A DNA stretch of 64,000 bases from Crocinitomix algicola (GTDB taxonomy: Bacteria; Bacteroidota; Bacteroidia; Flavobacteriales_D; Crocinitomicaceae): assembly GCF_001661595.2 (NCBI RefSeq), contig NZ_LYPF02000004.1:1-64000 (forward strand). Reading direction: 5' to 3'. Shown piece by piece: positions 26,407 through 35,324 of this stretch. A program made the translations under genes and the position numbers. The notes under the pieces were generated by a model. It saw nothing but the letters and a program-made list of their open reading frames with translations, was not told the origin of the DNA and did no database searches. Each line of letters begins with the position of its first letter. Position 1 is the first letter of the stretch.

Positions 26407-26970
26407 CTACTTGTAAACACTTTTTCTTATTCGACTTAAATGCCGAGGTGATATTCCTAAATATGAAGAAAGGTAGTTTAAAGGTATCTGTTGGAGGTAT
26501 TCAGGGTGTTTTTCTAAAAGATTCGCGTAACGGGTTTCAGCGGTTTCTCGCTGAAGCATAAAAATTCTTTTTTCCATGGTTATATATTCCTGTTCGGCCA
26601 TAACCTTTAAAAAACGTGTCCAATTATGACTTGTTTTCTCAAGTTGATTTAATGTTTCTCTCGAAATTACAATCAACTTGGATTCCGTTAACGCCTCCAA
26701 ACATTCTTCAGAAGGAGAGGCAGTTAAGTAGGAGGAATAGGCACTAAGAAACTCATTCGCAAACCGAAAACAATAGGTTACCTCCTCACCAGTTGACGAG
26801 TAATAATAAGATCGAAAGACGCCAGTTTCAATAAAGGCTACTTCATGACTTGTTTGTCCTTCTTTGATAAAAAAGTCTCCTTTTTTTAAAACTTTGATTT
26901 CAGCTAATTCGTCCAGTAAATCAATTTCTGAAGAACTTAAAATATTGAAGGAGTTGAGGTAGTTTTTCAT
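26407..26970 (-). CDS. Crp/Fnr-family transcriptional regulator
   Basis: A 187-residue protein with an N-terminal cyclic-nucleotide-binding beta-roll (VLKKGDFFIKEGQTSHEVAFIETG-type, residues about 28-60). A dimer helix follows, then a C-terminal HTH (YLSSYLGISPRHLSRIRK, about 167-184). It lacks the Cys residues of Fnr and the full cAMP-binding set of Crp, as is usual for the short Bacteroidota members. Convergent with the phosphatase gene. Its regulon is unknown. Confidence 0.92.
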   Translation of the reverse strand: MKNYLNSFNILSSSEIDLLDELAEIKVLKKGDFFIKEGQTSHEVAFIETGVFRSYYYSSTGEEVTYCFRFANEFLSAYSSYLTASPSEECLEALTESKLIVISRETLNQLEKTSHNWTRFLKVMAEQEYITMEKRIFMLQRETAETRYANLLEKHPEYLQQIPLNYLSSYLGISPRHLSRIRKSVYK

Positions 26971-27034
26971 GACATTTTACCGTTTGAAGTATAAAGTAAA
27001 TAAGAAAATAACGAATTGTAACCATCACCTTCTT

Positions 27035-28000
27035 TTATTTAATCCTAAGCGGCAAATTTTGCTGAAATCGCACAGCTTGGTTGTTCAAGAGGGCGGGAGA
27101 CCATAAATTATTCCGTTCATAAAAGTCGTAGATTGCTTGGTCAATTATAGGTGAGATAGATCGAATAATTTGTACGTCAGTTATTTTTCCGCTTTTATCA
27201 AAAGTCAACGAATAATAGCTGGTTCCTTGTATATTATTTGCTTTAATTTCGGGTCTTGTAGTATGGACATATTCAACTAAATCATTCATCATGTCCTGCA
27301 GGTCTTTTTCTTTTATTGGTGGTTGATCAACGTGCAGATAAATTTCATCGGCTAATTTTTGAGTACTATCATTCGAATTTTCTGGTGGAAAAATTAAATT
27401 CATCACTAATTTGTTATTGACCGAAAGGTTAAGTGACAGGTGATGGTAGAGTTGATTATACTGTAATAAAGCTAAAGAAGTAGGAGGTGAATTTTTAATA
27501 TGATTTGAATTGTATTTGGCTGTTAATCTCCCGTTTTTATCATAACTAAAATGATTAAAATAGTCTGTCAAATCATTTTTCCAATCTTCAATAGTTCCAT
27601 TATAGGTGCACCCTTCCTCGTAAAAAGGGATTTCTATTCTTCCCTGTGAAAAGAATCCTATTTCACCTTGGTTTAAGTGCCATTGACCATTATGATACAT
27701 CAAAAATGCGAGTGCTTCACTTTTTTGCTCAGCTCGTTCGATGCTAAAGGCTGATGGGCATATTACATTAAAATCGTTAACAACGGTTAAATAATCGCCA
27801 TTCTTAATCCCAGATTTGTGATGGTGAAGCACATCGACTATGTATACTTTAAAATCATTTTCAGTATGACTTGTTATTTTGACATGAGCAATAAGATTCG
27901 ATTTTAACAAAAGTTCATCCATTGAATAGGGAGCAGCTTCTGACCAAGCTGAAATTCGAATCAGGCAGGTTAACACGAATACGATGAGTGACTTTTTCAT
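27035..28000 (-). CDS. Secreted protein with C-terminal TonB-like domain
   Basis: A 321-residue protein with a signal peptide (about residues 1-22). The last 65 residues (YYSLTFDKSGKITDVQIIRS ... WSPALLNNQAVRFQQNLPLRI) match the TonB C-terminal fold. The central part (about 25-240) is unrecognised and contains several Cys residues. There is no N-terminal proline-rich TonB shaft, so it is not a classical energy transducer. First-strand neighbours are all secreted proteins with 3-bp gaps, suggesting one transcript from 31174 down to 27035. Confidence 0.8.
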   Translation of the reverse strand: MKKSLIVFVLTCLIRISAWSEAAPYSMDELLLKSNLIAHVKITSHTENDFKVYIVDVLHHHKSGIKNGDYLTVVNDFNVICPSAFSIERAEQKSEALAFLMYHNGQWHLNQGEIGFFSQGRIEIPFYEEGCTYNGTIEDWKNDLTDYFNHFSYDKNGRLTAKYNSNHIKNSPPTSLALLQYNQLYHHLSLNLSVNNKLVMNLIFPPENSNDSTQKLADEIYLHVDQPPIKEKDLQDMMNDLVEYVHTTRPEIKANNIQGTSYYSLTFDKSGKITDVQIIRSISPIIDQAIYDFYERNNLWSPALLNNQAVRFQQNLPLRIK

Positions 28001-28003
28001 GAC

Positions 28004-28672
28004 TTATTCGCACCATTTATCGTACCAAACCCACTTGTTATTAACTTTTATCCGGAAAAGCTTCTTTTTAATTTTGATGGGGTATTGAATCGTTTTTTCA
28101 GGAAGAAAGATGGTGTGATTTGGATAGAATTGAGGATAAACCAGGTAGTCTTTGGTGAGAGTTGTTGCAGGTAGTGTAAAATTGGCATAGGTTTTAAAAT
28201 CCATTGGGATGTTCAAAGATTCTACGTACGCATTTAGAGTTTGATCTGGAGCTAATTTAAATGTTGTAAACCCGTCGGCATCTGCAGTTTTAGTTGATAC
28301 TAAACCAGTATCCGATAAAATTTGATATGTTATTTTTAATTTTTCGTTTGGTATTATTGGATTGAGCACTAACAGGCGAGACAATGAATCCATACTGTTT
28401 TGCTCGATGATTTTCATTTTTTTGAATTCACTATTAATGGTTTGATAATGTAACGTGATTTGAGTTTTATCAAGTTCATACTTTCCAATACCAATTTGAT
28501 CACCAACATCGTCCCAATATTGATGGACAAAAGTCCCATCATCATAAAAACGATATATTTCGGCAAATTCTGCAATGAACTCGACATCTATTTTGTAAAT
28601 ACCATTAAGTTTTTGTTGCGTAAAACCAATCAAAACAAAAAAGGAAGAGATAAATGCAAGGAATAATTTCAT
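28004..28672 (-). CDS. Secreted protein, carboxypeptidase-regulatory-like beta domain
   Basis: A 222-residue protein with a signal peptide (MKLFLAFISSFFVLIGFTQQ). The N-terminal half resembles small lipocalin-like reporters (NGIYKIDVEF ... YRFYDDGTFVHQYW). The C-terminal half has TKTADADGFTTFKLAPDQTL, a phrase typical of the CarboxypepD_reg-like fold. No catalytic residues are evident. It is 3 bp from each neighbour in a run of secreted proteins. Confidence 0.7.
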   Translation of the reverse strand: MKLFLAFISSFFVLIGFTQQKLNGIYKIDVEFIAEFAEIYRFYDDGTFVHQYWDDVGDQIGIGKYELDKTQITLHYQTINSEFKKMKIIEQNSMDSLSRLLVLNPIIPNEKLKITYQILSDTGLVSTKTADADGFTTFKLAPDQTLNAYVESLNIPMDFKTYANFTLPATTLTKDYLVYPQFYPNHTIFLPEKTIQYPIKIKKKLFRIKVNNKWVWYDKWCE

Positions 28673-28675
28673 AAT

Positions 28676-30064
28676 CTATTGGCTTAAATTTTTCATCCAT
28701 TCGAGTGTAACCTGAGCAATACCTTCATGATATTTTTCATGGAGTGCTCTCCCATATTGATTCGCATTTAAAGTTTGTATATTCTCCTCCATCGAATTAA
28801 ACCTAACAAATCCATGGTCTGCGCCTTTGATTAATTGAGCAGAAGCCTTTCCAGGTGAGGATAAATTAACAATTCTCTCTATTTGATAAATATGATCTGC
28901 ATGAAGGGCTTGTATGTCAAATTCGCCATGGAGAGCCAAAACATAGGATTTTACATTTGACCATATTTTTGCTAGAGCCAAGTCTTGTATTGTTGTCCAA
29001 TACGTATAATGTCGATCTATAAATAAATTGTTCTCAAAATCAGCTAATGTTCCCTCATTTTCCAATAATGCTTTAAATTTTGGTTGCTCGAGTATTTCAA
29101 TTGGACTTTTCTTTTCAATAAACAATGCGTACCAAAATGGAATTAAAGTTCGGATTTCTCGTTCTACTTCAACATCTCGGCGCCCAAAAATATCACCTTG
29201 TACACGAGTTAAATCTTGCATGTATTCAAACCAAGTATTGACAACTGTACCGTAAGTTATGACTCCTTTTGGTTCGAATTCGGAAGCAATTACAGGAGCG
29301 ATTATCCCTCCAATAGAATGACCAAAAATGAATATTTGATCAGGATCAATGCGAGGGTCTTGAGTAAGTCTTAGATAACCTTGTCTAAAGACTTCAACTT
29401 CTTCAGAAAAATTTAGTTCCATACAACCTTTATCGCACTGGCTATCTCCAATATTAGGTTTTTCTACACGATAAACGGCATAACCATTTTTCACCCAGTC
29501 ATCAATTAACTTTCGAATGGTGATATTTGGAGACATTGAAAAATCAATGGATTGACAAGTGTATCCTTGTATATAAAATATTACTGGAGGTTTTTCAACT
29601 CCCGTAGGCATGTGTAAAATAGACCTGAGCTTATTACCTTCGTAATTAACTTCTTCATAGTAAACGTCAGCATAATCTGATGTTTCAAGCGGTTTTGCAA
29701 TGGCCTTACCTTTGGTTGTTTTTAATTTTCCATTTCGTAGATATTCAATCGAAAGTTGTTCTTCGGCGCGAAGATTACTTAGGGCAAAATGCAAGTCTTG
29801 GATGGTTTCAATAGATATTTGATTAATGTTAACTATAATATCATTGGTTTTTAGTCCTAGTTTTTCTGCAGATCCACCAGGTAATACTTCCAATACAAGT
29901 ATCCCTTCATTGGTATTGAGATTATTCGATAAAGCTATGGAATCGTTATTCACTTGCAGGGAAATTCCTAAAGCTGCCTTTCGTTTAAGAGGGGTCGTTT
30001 GACTATATCCAATTGTTGCGTGAAATAAAAGGAGAAAGAAAAAAATATACTTAAAACGGGTCAT
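28676..30064 (-). CDS. Secreted alpha/beta hydrolase with N-terminal PDZ domain
   Basis: A 462-residue protein. A signal peptide (ending GYSQ) is followed by a PDZ domain at about residues 30-115 (LEVLPGGSAEKLGLKTNDIIVNI). The C-terminal alpha/beta-hydrolase domain has the nucleophile elbow FGHSIGG (about residue 247) and a late His in KGADHGFVRF (about 421). The Asp of the triad is probably in LHGEFDIQALH. The substrate is likely a peptide or ester in the periplasm. The PDZ-hydrolase combination is unusual outside Bacteroidota. Confidence 0.87.
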   Translation of the reverse strand: MTRFKYIFFFLLLFHATIGYSQTTPLKRKAALGISLQVNNDSIALSNNLNTNEGILVLEVLPGGSAEKLGLKTNDIIVNINQISIETIQDLHFALSNLRAEEQLSIEYLRNGKLKTTKGKAIAKPLETSDYADVYYEEVNYEGNKLRSILHMPTGVEKPPVIFYIQGYTCQSIDFSMSPNITIRKLIDDWVKNGYAVYRVEKPNIGDSQCDKGCMELNFSEEVEVFRQGYLRLTQDPRIDPDQIFIFGHSIGGIIAPVIASEFEPKGVITYGTVVNTWFEYMQDLTRVQGDIFGRRDVEVEREIRTLIPFWYALFIEKKSPIEILEQPKFKALLENEGTLADFENNLFIDRHYTYWTTIQDLALAKIWSNVKSYVLALHGEFDIQALHADHIYQIERIVNLSSPGKASAQLIKGADHGFVRFNSMEENIQTLNANQYGRALHEKYHEGIAQVTLEWMKNLSQ

Positions 30065-30067
30065 AAT

Positions 30068-31174
30068 TTAAGATTTACGGTTCGGAAATTCATAATGTTG
30101 TTGAGTAATCTCTTCTTGGATTTCGGTTAACCTTGGGAGGAATGTTGAAGGACAATATTCAACACATTTATCTAAAGTTTTTCTAGCTTTATTGGGTTCG
30201 TTAAGATAGTAATGCGCTATTGCTTTATACAATAAAAGGCCAAAATCATTTTTATGGATTGATAAGCCTTTATCCATTAGTTTGATGGTCGTTTGATCTT
30301 TACCTAGTTTTAAAAAAGTTGCTCCCATATAATGTCCTTCATCAGCAGTAAACGGTAATTTGAAAATTTCATCCATGCATTTCTTAAGTTCTTCTGTTTT
30401 TTGAAGTTTATCGAGTAATTCGACTTTTGTGCTAAGGTTTTGAAAATTTTTATCGGCTCCAAATCCTCCGAATCCACCTTGAATGGAGCGGTTGACCCAA
30501 ATTAAAGCCTCTTCCAAATTTGTGTTATTATCAAGACACCATCTTGCTGCATCATTCCATGCTTGCCAACGATACGTGTTTTCCCCGTTTAAATCGTGTC
30601 TAAACTTTGCGACACACGTTCTATTCAAATCCACAACCACTCTAAACGGTATTGTTCGATCTGCCCATTGGAGGGTCAGCGTAATTTCCTGGTTTTTTCT
30701 GTTTTTAAAAGCGTAAATGAGATGTTCGTTGAAAACATCAGATAAAGTGTCTTTCACTGTTACCCGTAAGGCTACATCCCGACCTAAATCGACGTAATAA
30801 CTTCCCCATAAATTATTTTGCTTCGTGAATATTAGGGTATGTTCATGTTCGTTTGGTAGGATATGAAACCCATATTTGCCTGCTGTTAAGGGGTGGCCTT
30901 CTATAACGACATCGGTATCAAATTCGATAGTAGTGTTTTCGTTGGCACCTGCTCTCCATGGTATTGGATTTCCGTTTTGAGGAATGATGTCATTATTATT
31001 CCAAACATCTCTTCCTCTTGCTGACGGACTGTGGTATTGAATATCAATGTGTGTGACGCCAACCTGAACACCCATTTGAGCAGCTGGACTAGCAGAAGGA
31101 ATTTCGAGCGAATGAAACTGTGCTTTTGAATCAAAAAGGGTAAATAAGATGATAACAAGGATCAAAAATCTCAT
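30068..31174 (-). CDS. DUF2911 protein with TPR-like C-terminus
   Basis: A 368-residue secreted protein with a signal peptide (about residues 1-18). The DUF2911 domain (about 20-185) has the family phrases DIQYHSPSARGRDVW, PWRAGANENTTIEF and LTAGKYGFHILP. The C-terminal part (about 190-350) carries helical pairs consistent with tetratricopeptide repeats (ALIWVNRSIQGG, AIAHYYLNEPNKARKTLDKC). DUF2911 has no known biochemical role. It heads the secreted-protein transcript. Confidence 0.9.
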   Translation of the reverse strand: MRFLILVIILFTLFDSKAQFHSLEIPSASPAAQMGVQVGVTHIDIQYHSPSARGRDVWNNNDIIPQNGNPIPWRAGANENTTIEFDTDVVIEGHPLTAGKYGFHILPNEHEHTLIFTKQNNLWGSYYVDLGRDVALRVTVKDTLSDVFNEHLIYAFKNRKNQEITLTLQWADRTIPFRVVVDLNRTCVAKFRHDLNGENTYRWQAWNDAARWCLDNNTNLEEALIWVNRSIQGGFGGFGADKNFQNLSTKVELLDKLQKTEELKKCMDEIFKLPFTADEGHYMGATFLKLGKDQTTIKLMDKGLSIHKNDFGLLLYKAIAHYYLNEPNKARKTLDKCVEYCPSTFLPRLTEIQEEITQQHYEFPNRKS

Positions 31175-31230
31175 AAAACTGTTTTTGACAAAATTAGGTG
31201 CTCATCTCTTTTTGCTAAGGGTAAAAATTG

Positions 31231-32103
31231 CTATTTAAAGGTGGATTTGTATTTTTTTATAGCACGTTTTAGATTTTTAGGGTCTGAAAAGCCAATCAAA
31301 TCATTGGTTTCGATGTACGAATAACCACGATTGATCAATTGTATTGCCTTTTGTAGTTTTAAGCGAAGGACATATTGATAAGGAGATTGTCCAAAAACAT
31401 CTTTAAAATTTCTTAAGAAATGATATTTTGAGAGGCAACTAATACGGGCTAAATCATCGAGATTAAACTTTTCTGTTTGATGATCGTGAATATAATCTTT
31501 GGACAATAAAAGTCTACGGTATAGCTCTTCGCTCGTCGATTTTCGACTTGGTTTTAGTTTTCTCAAATCATTATTCACAACAATCTGATCAGCGACTAAT
31601 ACATCAGCTAGTCTCAAGTAAAATCCTAATAACTCATTCCCTGAAAATGATGAATTATATTTTATTGACTGAAGGAGTGATGCAAGAAATTTCCCTGTTG
31701 GATTATTTTTAAGTCGATTTATTTTAGGGGTGAAGTATGGTTTAAGAGTCTGGGGTTGACCATCCAATATTTCATCGTTAGTCAAAGTAAGGCGTTCAAA
31801 TGCACCAGATATGAGTTCAATAGGAGGGTAGATACAAACTCCTTTTGTATTTTCAACGGTATCAACAGTTGTCGTTAAATCTTCATTTTGATTAACGATA
31901 ATAAATTCGTTCGACTTCACACTATATTTCTTGCCAGATATTGTGTATTGTTCGGTACCAGCTTCAACTATTTTAATAGAAAGACTTGATTTTAATTGTT
32001 TGCGATAAAAGGTGTTAAGTGAAGACACTAATAACTGACTTTGGCTAAAACCGGCTACGGGAGAATTTTGAATATTTCGAATATGATTTTTGTCTGCATT
32101 CAT
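31231..32103 (-). CDS. AraC-family transcriptional regulator
   Basis: This encodes 290 residues from the ATG at 32103. An ATG at 32172 would add 23 unconserved residues. The N-terminal cupin-like ligand domain spans about 1-150 (SGKKYSVKSNEFIIVNQNEDL). The C-terminal pair of HTH motifs is typical of AraC: FNLDDLARISCLSKYHFLRNFK, with PYQYVLRLKLQKAIQLI after it. The recognition helix in the second HTH reads GFSDPKNLKRAIKKY. It lies 57 bp upstream of the secreted-protein genes and may control them. The strong hairpin at 32264-32296 insulates it from the island. Confidence 0.9.
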   Translation of the reverse strand: MNADKNHIRNIQNSPVAGFSQSQLLVSSLNTFYRKQLKSSLSIKIVEAGTEQYTISGKKYSVKSNEFIIVNQNEDLTTTVDTVENTKGVCIYPPIELISGAFERLTLTNDEILDGQPQTLKPYFTPKINRLKNNPTGKFLASLLQSIKYNSSFSGNELLGFYLRLADVLVADQIVVNNDLRKLKPSRKSTSEELYRRLLLSKDYIHDHQTEKFNLDDLARISCLSKYHFLRNFKDVFGQSPYQYVLRLKLQKAIQLINRGYSYIETNDLIGFSDPKNLKRAIKKYKSTFK

Positions 32104-32263
32104 TATCAGAAAGATATGAAATAGAGCGAAAAAACTTAAGGTATTGTGTTTTGAGGTGTAATACCTGTTCAAATTAGGGAATTTGGTGGTTGAGCGGAAG
32201 GAGTTACAACGCTACTGAACGAAAGAATAGCATTCAAATAAAGAAGCTTCAATTATATCCAAT

Positions 32264-32296
32264 AAAAAAACCAAGTGCATCGCACTTGGTTTTTTT
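32264..32296. terminator. Strong bidirectional terminator at the host side of the left island end
   Basis: AAAAAAACCAAGTGC pairs with GCACTTGGTTTTTTT over a 3-base loop. It is host sequence just outside the island. In the empty chromosome it would follow the tRNA-Ser transcript on the minus strand and precede araC. Confidence 0.93.
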
Positions 32297-32305
32297 CGCG
32301 GAGAG

Positions 32306-32313
32306 AAGGGGAC
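32306..32313. other. Left attachment core (attL)
   Basis: AAGGGGAC is preceded by host sequence GCGGAGAG and followed by the displaced recombinase 3' end. It is the left copy of the 8-bp crossover core inferred from the two junctions. Confidence 0.82.
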
Positions 32314-32417
32314 TGTTATCGAACTCTTTTTTCTTTGAAAACCGGAGTGAATTCACGAAGGTTATAGAGGATTTAGAACGTTTGAAAGAATTACGTCAGG
32401 AGTTAAGAAGTAAATAA
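32307..32417 (+). pseudogene. Displaced native 3' end of the island serine recombinase
   Basis: From AGG GGA (the attachment core) the plus-strand frame reads RG and then 34 more residues to a TAA at 32417: LLSNSFFFENRSEF, followed by a charged helix TKVIEDLERLKELRQELRSK. The recombinase at the other end reads KVKRG up to the same core, in the same phase. This piece is therefore the original C-terminus, separated by integration. It has no start or promoter of its own here. Confidence 0.85.
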
Positions 32418-32427
32418 CGTAACGACA

Positions 32428-33222
32428 TCACTTGCTTAATTTCAATATTCTAATAGCTCCTTGTATAACTAGACCAAAAACAATTGTTCCGATTATTAAG
32501 TCAGGTTTGTTTGAATTCAACCAATTCACTAAAACTCCTGCTAATATGACCCCTAAGTTTATTATCACGTCATTTGAAGTAAAGATCATGCTTGCTTTCA
32601 TGTGAGCCTCATCTTTACTTTTCGACTTTTGAAGCAAGAACAAACATACGCCGTTTGCTAATAGCGCGAAAATCGAAACAATTATCATTGTGGAGAAGTC
32701 AGGTAATTTTTCTGCTCCAAAAAACCTTCTTAATACCTCTATAAATCCAATAAGGGCAAGAGTAATCTGGAAATATCCAGCAAGTTTGGCAACAAGCTTT
32801 TTTCTTACTAACGTTCCGCCAACTGCAAACAGACTGATTCCATATACCAAACTATCTGCAAGCATATCTAAACTGTCAGCAATAAGTCCCAATGATTTCG
32901 AAATGAATCCAGTTGTTAATTCAATTAGAAAAAAGGCGAAATTTATTCCGAGTACTGTCCAGAGTAACTTCTTCTGGTTTTCATTTTCTTGAAAATCCTT
33001 TCTACCGGTCTCCTCAGTTGAAATTCTTTTTCCTCCCAAATTCAATTCGAGTACTGATTTTTCAATTTCGTGATATGCTCCACTGTGAAAAACAGTTAGT
33101 TTTCTGTTTGAAAGGTCAAATTCTAAATTAGCAATACTTGAAATTTCGTCAAGCTTCATCCGAATTAAATTTTCTTCGGAAAGGCAGTCCATTTTGGAAA
33201 TTTCAAATACTGTTTTGTTCAT
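32428..33222 (-). CDS. CDF-like cation transporter with N-terminal HMA-like domain
   Basis: This 264-residue protein has an N-terminal ferredoxin-like domain of about 75 residues (EISKMDCLSEENLIRMKL), with only one of the two usual metal-binding Cys. Six transmembrane helices follow, with the cation-diffusion-facilitator motifs GLIADSLDMLADSLVYG (helix 2) and MIFTSNDVIINLGV (helix 5). There is no large cytoplasmic C-terminal domain. It is the last gene of the Czc-like run and probably exports zinc, cobalt or cadmium across the inner membrane. Confidence 0.88.
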   Translation of the reverse strand: MNKTVFEISKMDCLSEENLIRMKLDEISSIANLEFDLSNRKLTVFHSGAYHEIEKSVLELNLGGKRISTEETGRKDFQENENQKKLLWTVLGINFAFFLIELTTGFISKSLGLIADSLDMLADSLVYGISLFAVGGTLVRKKLVAKLAGYFQITLALIGFIEVLRRFFGAEKLPDFSTMIIVSIFALLANGVCLFLLQKSKSKDEAHMKASMIFTSNDVIINLGVILAGVLVNWLNSNKPDLIIGTIVFGLVIQGAIRILKLSK

Positions 33223-33349
33223 TTATGGGCTTTTTACAATACTATAAATTGATTTGGCATACTTCTACAACTCTCTGTTTAGATGAATTTAATGTTTTCT
33301 TACGTTTTGGCAAATGCTAATATTACTACACTTCATACTTATCAGTTTA

Positions 33350-34198
33350 TTATTCGACAGTGCAAGCCGTATTCAAAACTTCGAATTGAATGGTTTCTCT
33401 CCAAATATTCCAATTACTTAGTTCATTTTGAACAGCTGGTAACGTGCTATTGTCTATTTGATTAACTACAATGTGTGATGAGAATACGTATTTACTTTCA
33501 TCTAATGACCAAATATGAGTGTAATGTAGCGAATGAACGACCGGTAACTTTAATAGCGATTCCTCAATTTTTTTCAGATCTATATTAACTGGTGTTGCTT
33601 GGGCAAGAATTTTAAAACAACGTTTAAACTTTTTCGCCATGATGTAACTAATGAATAATGCAATGCCAATTGAAAGTGCTGAGTCAATCCAAAATAAGGG
33701 ATAGTAATACATCACAATACTACCAATTAAGACTGCTACCCAACCAAAAACATCTTCAAGTAAATGCCATGAAATTGTTTGTTCATTCAAGCTTTTACCT
33801 CCTATTACCTTCCATGCACCAATGGAATTGACCAGGATTCCCAATATGGCTAGATAAATCATTCCCTGAACATCAACTGTTTCAGGATTGATAAGGCGTT
33901 TAATCGCTTCAAAAATGATGATGGATGAACCGATCAGTAAAATAATGCAGTTGATGAACGCACTAAAAATGGAAAGTCTACGGTATCCGTAAGTAAACTT
34001 CTGATTAGCCTGTCGATCTGATTTTTTCTCAAGATACCATGAAGTTCCTAGAGCAATTGTATCTCCAAAATCATGGATGGCATCTGAAATGATAGCGACA
34101 GAATTCGTAAGGATCCCACCAATCAATTCTATGATGGTGAATGATAGGTTTAAAAAAAATGCAATACTGATATTTTTTGAAGCATGATGATGATCCAT
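33350..34198 (-). CDS. czcD: Cation diffusion facilitator (CzcD-like)
   Basis: This 282-residue CDF transporter begins with a His-rich MDHHHAS. It has six helices with the zinc site in IISDAIHDFGDTIALG (HDxxD in helix 2) and in SWHLLEDVFGWVAVL (HxxxD in helix 5). A C-terminal cytoplasmic dimer domain spans about residues 205-280. It exports Zn(II) or a similar ion by proton antiport. A promoter element lies directly upstream, so it can be expressed apart from the efflux pump. Confidence 0.93.
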   Translation of the reverse strand: MDHHHASKNISIAFFLNLSFTIIELIGGILTNSVAIISDAIHDFGDTIALGTSWYLEKKSDRQANQKFTYGYRRLSIFSAFINCIILLIGSSIIIFEAIKRLINPETVDVQGMIYLAILGILVNSIGAWKVIGGKSLNEQTISWHLLEDVFGWVAVLIGSIVMYYYPLFWIDSALSIGIALFISYIMAKKFKRCFKILAQATPVNIDLKKIEESLLKLPVVHSLHYTHIWSLDESKYVFSSHIVVNQIDNSTLPAVQNELSNWNIWRETIQFEVLNTACTVE

Positions 34199-34223
34199 TT
34201 CGTTTTGATTTTAGTATTCAATA

Positions 34224-34231
34224 CAAAGGTA
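34224..34231 (-). promoter_or_regulatory. Promoter element TACCTTTG before czcD
   Basis: On the minus strand TACCTTTGTATTG matches TAnnTTTG and lies 26-33 bases before the czcD ATG. The same TACCTTTGTAT word stands before the His-rich gene that opens the Czc operon (41687-41694), which suggests related control. Confidence 0.5.
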
Positions 34232-34249
34232 AAGTGTTGGGAATGCAAG

Positions 34250-34680
34250 CTAGTTGCAATTTGCACAATAGCCTTGCAAAACAAGGTTGGCTCCTTTAAC
34301 ATGAAACCCCGTTGGTAAATCGAACTGTTTAGGCCTTAATGCATCCATACAAAAAGTTTCTTTACAATTTAAACAATGGAAATGATAGTGTTGGAAGCTT
34401 GCTGAGCAATCACAATTCTCTACACAAAGTCCATATTTGCCCCCCCCGTTCCGTCTTCAATTTTGTGAATTAATCCTTTCTGCTCGAATGTGACTAGGGT
34501 TCTAAATAAGGTGCTTTTGTCTGCGGTTTCAAGATGTAATTCTAATTCATTCAATGATGCACAATTATTTTCTTCTACAAAATACTTTAGAACCAAAATG
34601 CGCACAGCAGTCGGTCTAATTTTACATTGTTCAAGACGATCAACTAAGCCAATATTTCTTTTGTTTCCTTCTATATCCAT
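34250..34680 (-). pseudogene. Fur/Zur-family regulator, frameshifted in a G8 tract
   Basis: The first frame encodes 86 residues with a winged-helix domain (CKIRPTAVRILVLKYF, DKSTLFRTLVTFEQKGLI) and stops soon after a run of eight G (34440-34447). Two G fewer, or one more, would restore a frame reading YGLCVENCDCSASFQHYHFHC, then LNCKETFCMDALRPKQF and, near the TAG at 34250, LQGYCANCN. This is a full Fur dimerisation domain with the CxxC zinc sites. The intact protein would have about 140 residues. The defect may be a real inactivation, phase variation in the poly-G tract or a sequencing error. Its place inside the Czc operon implies metal-responsive control. Confidence 0.85.
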
Positions 34681-35276
34681 CTTCGAACTTTTTTCTTGTA
34701 TTCAATATAACCTTGTCCGTGAATGCTTTCAAGGTACTCTTCTTCTAATCGCGTTTGAATTTGAAGAATAAAATAGCAAAGCACAAAAAGTGTTAGAGTT
34801 ATTGCATTTGGAGCGATAAGAAAGGTGCCTAAATAAATGAGCAACACGCCAAGGAAAACTGGATTTCTTGACAGTTTGAAAATTCCTTCATGTACTAATG
34901 TAGTCTTCTCCTCATAATCAATTCCTATTCGCCATGAATTTGACATCTGATACTGAGCAATAATAGTCCAGATCAATGAGGCGATTAAAATTCCGGCACC
35001 CGTCCATTTAAGTTCTTCGAAATGAAGATAAGAGAGCGGACCTAAAAATTCTGAATAAATGTCTTCAAAAAAAGAGAACAGTACAATTACAGTTACACTA
35101 ATAGCTGTCATGATTTTGAATACAAATCCAATATAGTCATGAGCATTTCCAGACCTACTAAATACAAACGGATTTTGTCCTGTCTTTTTCCACTGCACAT
35201 AACTTCTGATGACGAATACTTGAAAAAAGTACACCATCATAAAAGCGGGCAGAAATATTTGAAATAATGTCATCAT
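34671..35276 (-). CDS. Isoprenylcysteine carboxyl-methyltransferase-like membrane protein (CzcN-like)
   Basis: A 201-residue protein with five to six helices and the ICMT/PEMT signature LVHEGIFKLSRNPVFLGVLL (about residues 127-146). It ends with a typical ERLEEEYLESIHGQGYIEY-like helix (RLEEEYLESIHGQGYIEYKK). CzcN and NccN of Cupriavidus heavy-metal operons belong to this family, which fits the location. The end overlaps the fur-like gene by 10 bp. The substrate is unknown. Confidence 0.85.
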   Translation of the reverse strand: MMTLFQIFLPAFMMVYFFQVFVIRSYVQWKKTGQNPFVFSRSGNAHDYIGFVFKIMTAISVTVIVLFSFFEDIYSEFLGPLSYLHFEELKWTGAGILIASLIWTIIAQYQMSNSWRIGIDYEEKTTLVHEGIFKLSRNPVFLGVLLIYLGTFLIAPNAITLTLFVLCYFILQIQTRLEEEYLESIHGQGYIEYKKKVRRWI

Positions 35277-35324
35277 CTAAATCTAAAACACGGTCAGAGG
35301 GTAATCCCCTGACCTTTTGTGTAA

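Noticed and set aside
32190-32306. N-terminal part of a 75-residue plus-strand open frame
   Set aside because: Only the part after the attachment core is explained as recombinase; the earlier codons cross the terminator hairpin and have no coding character.
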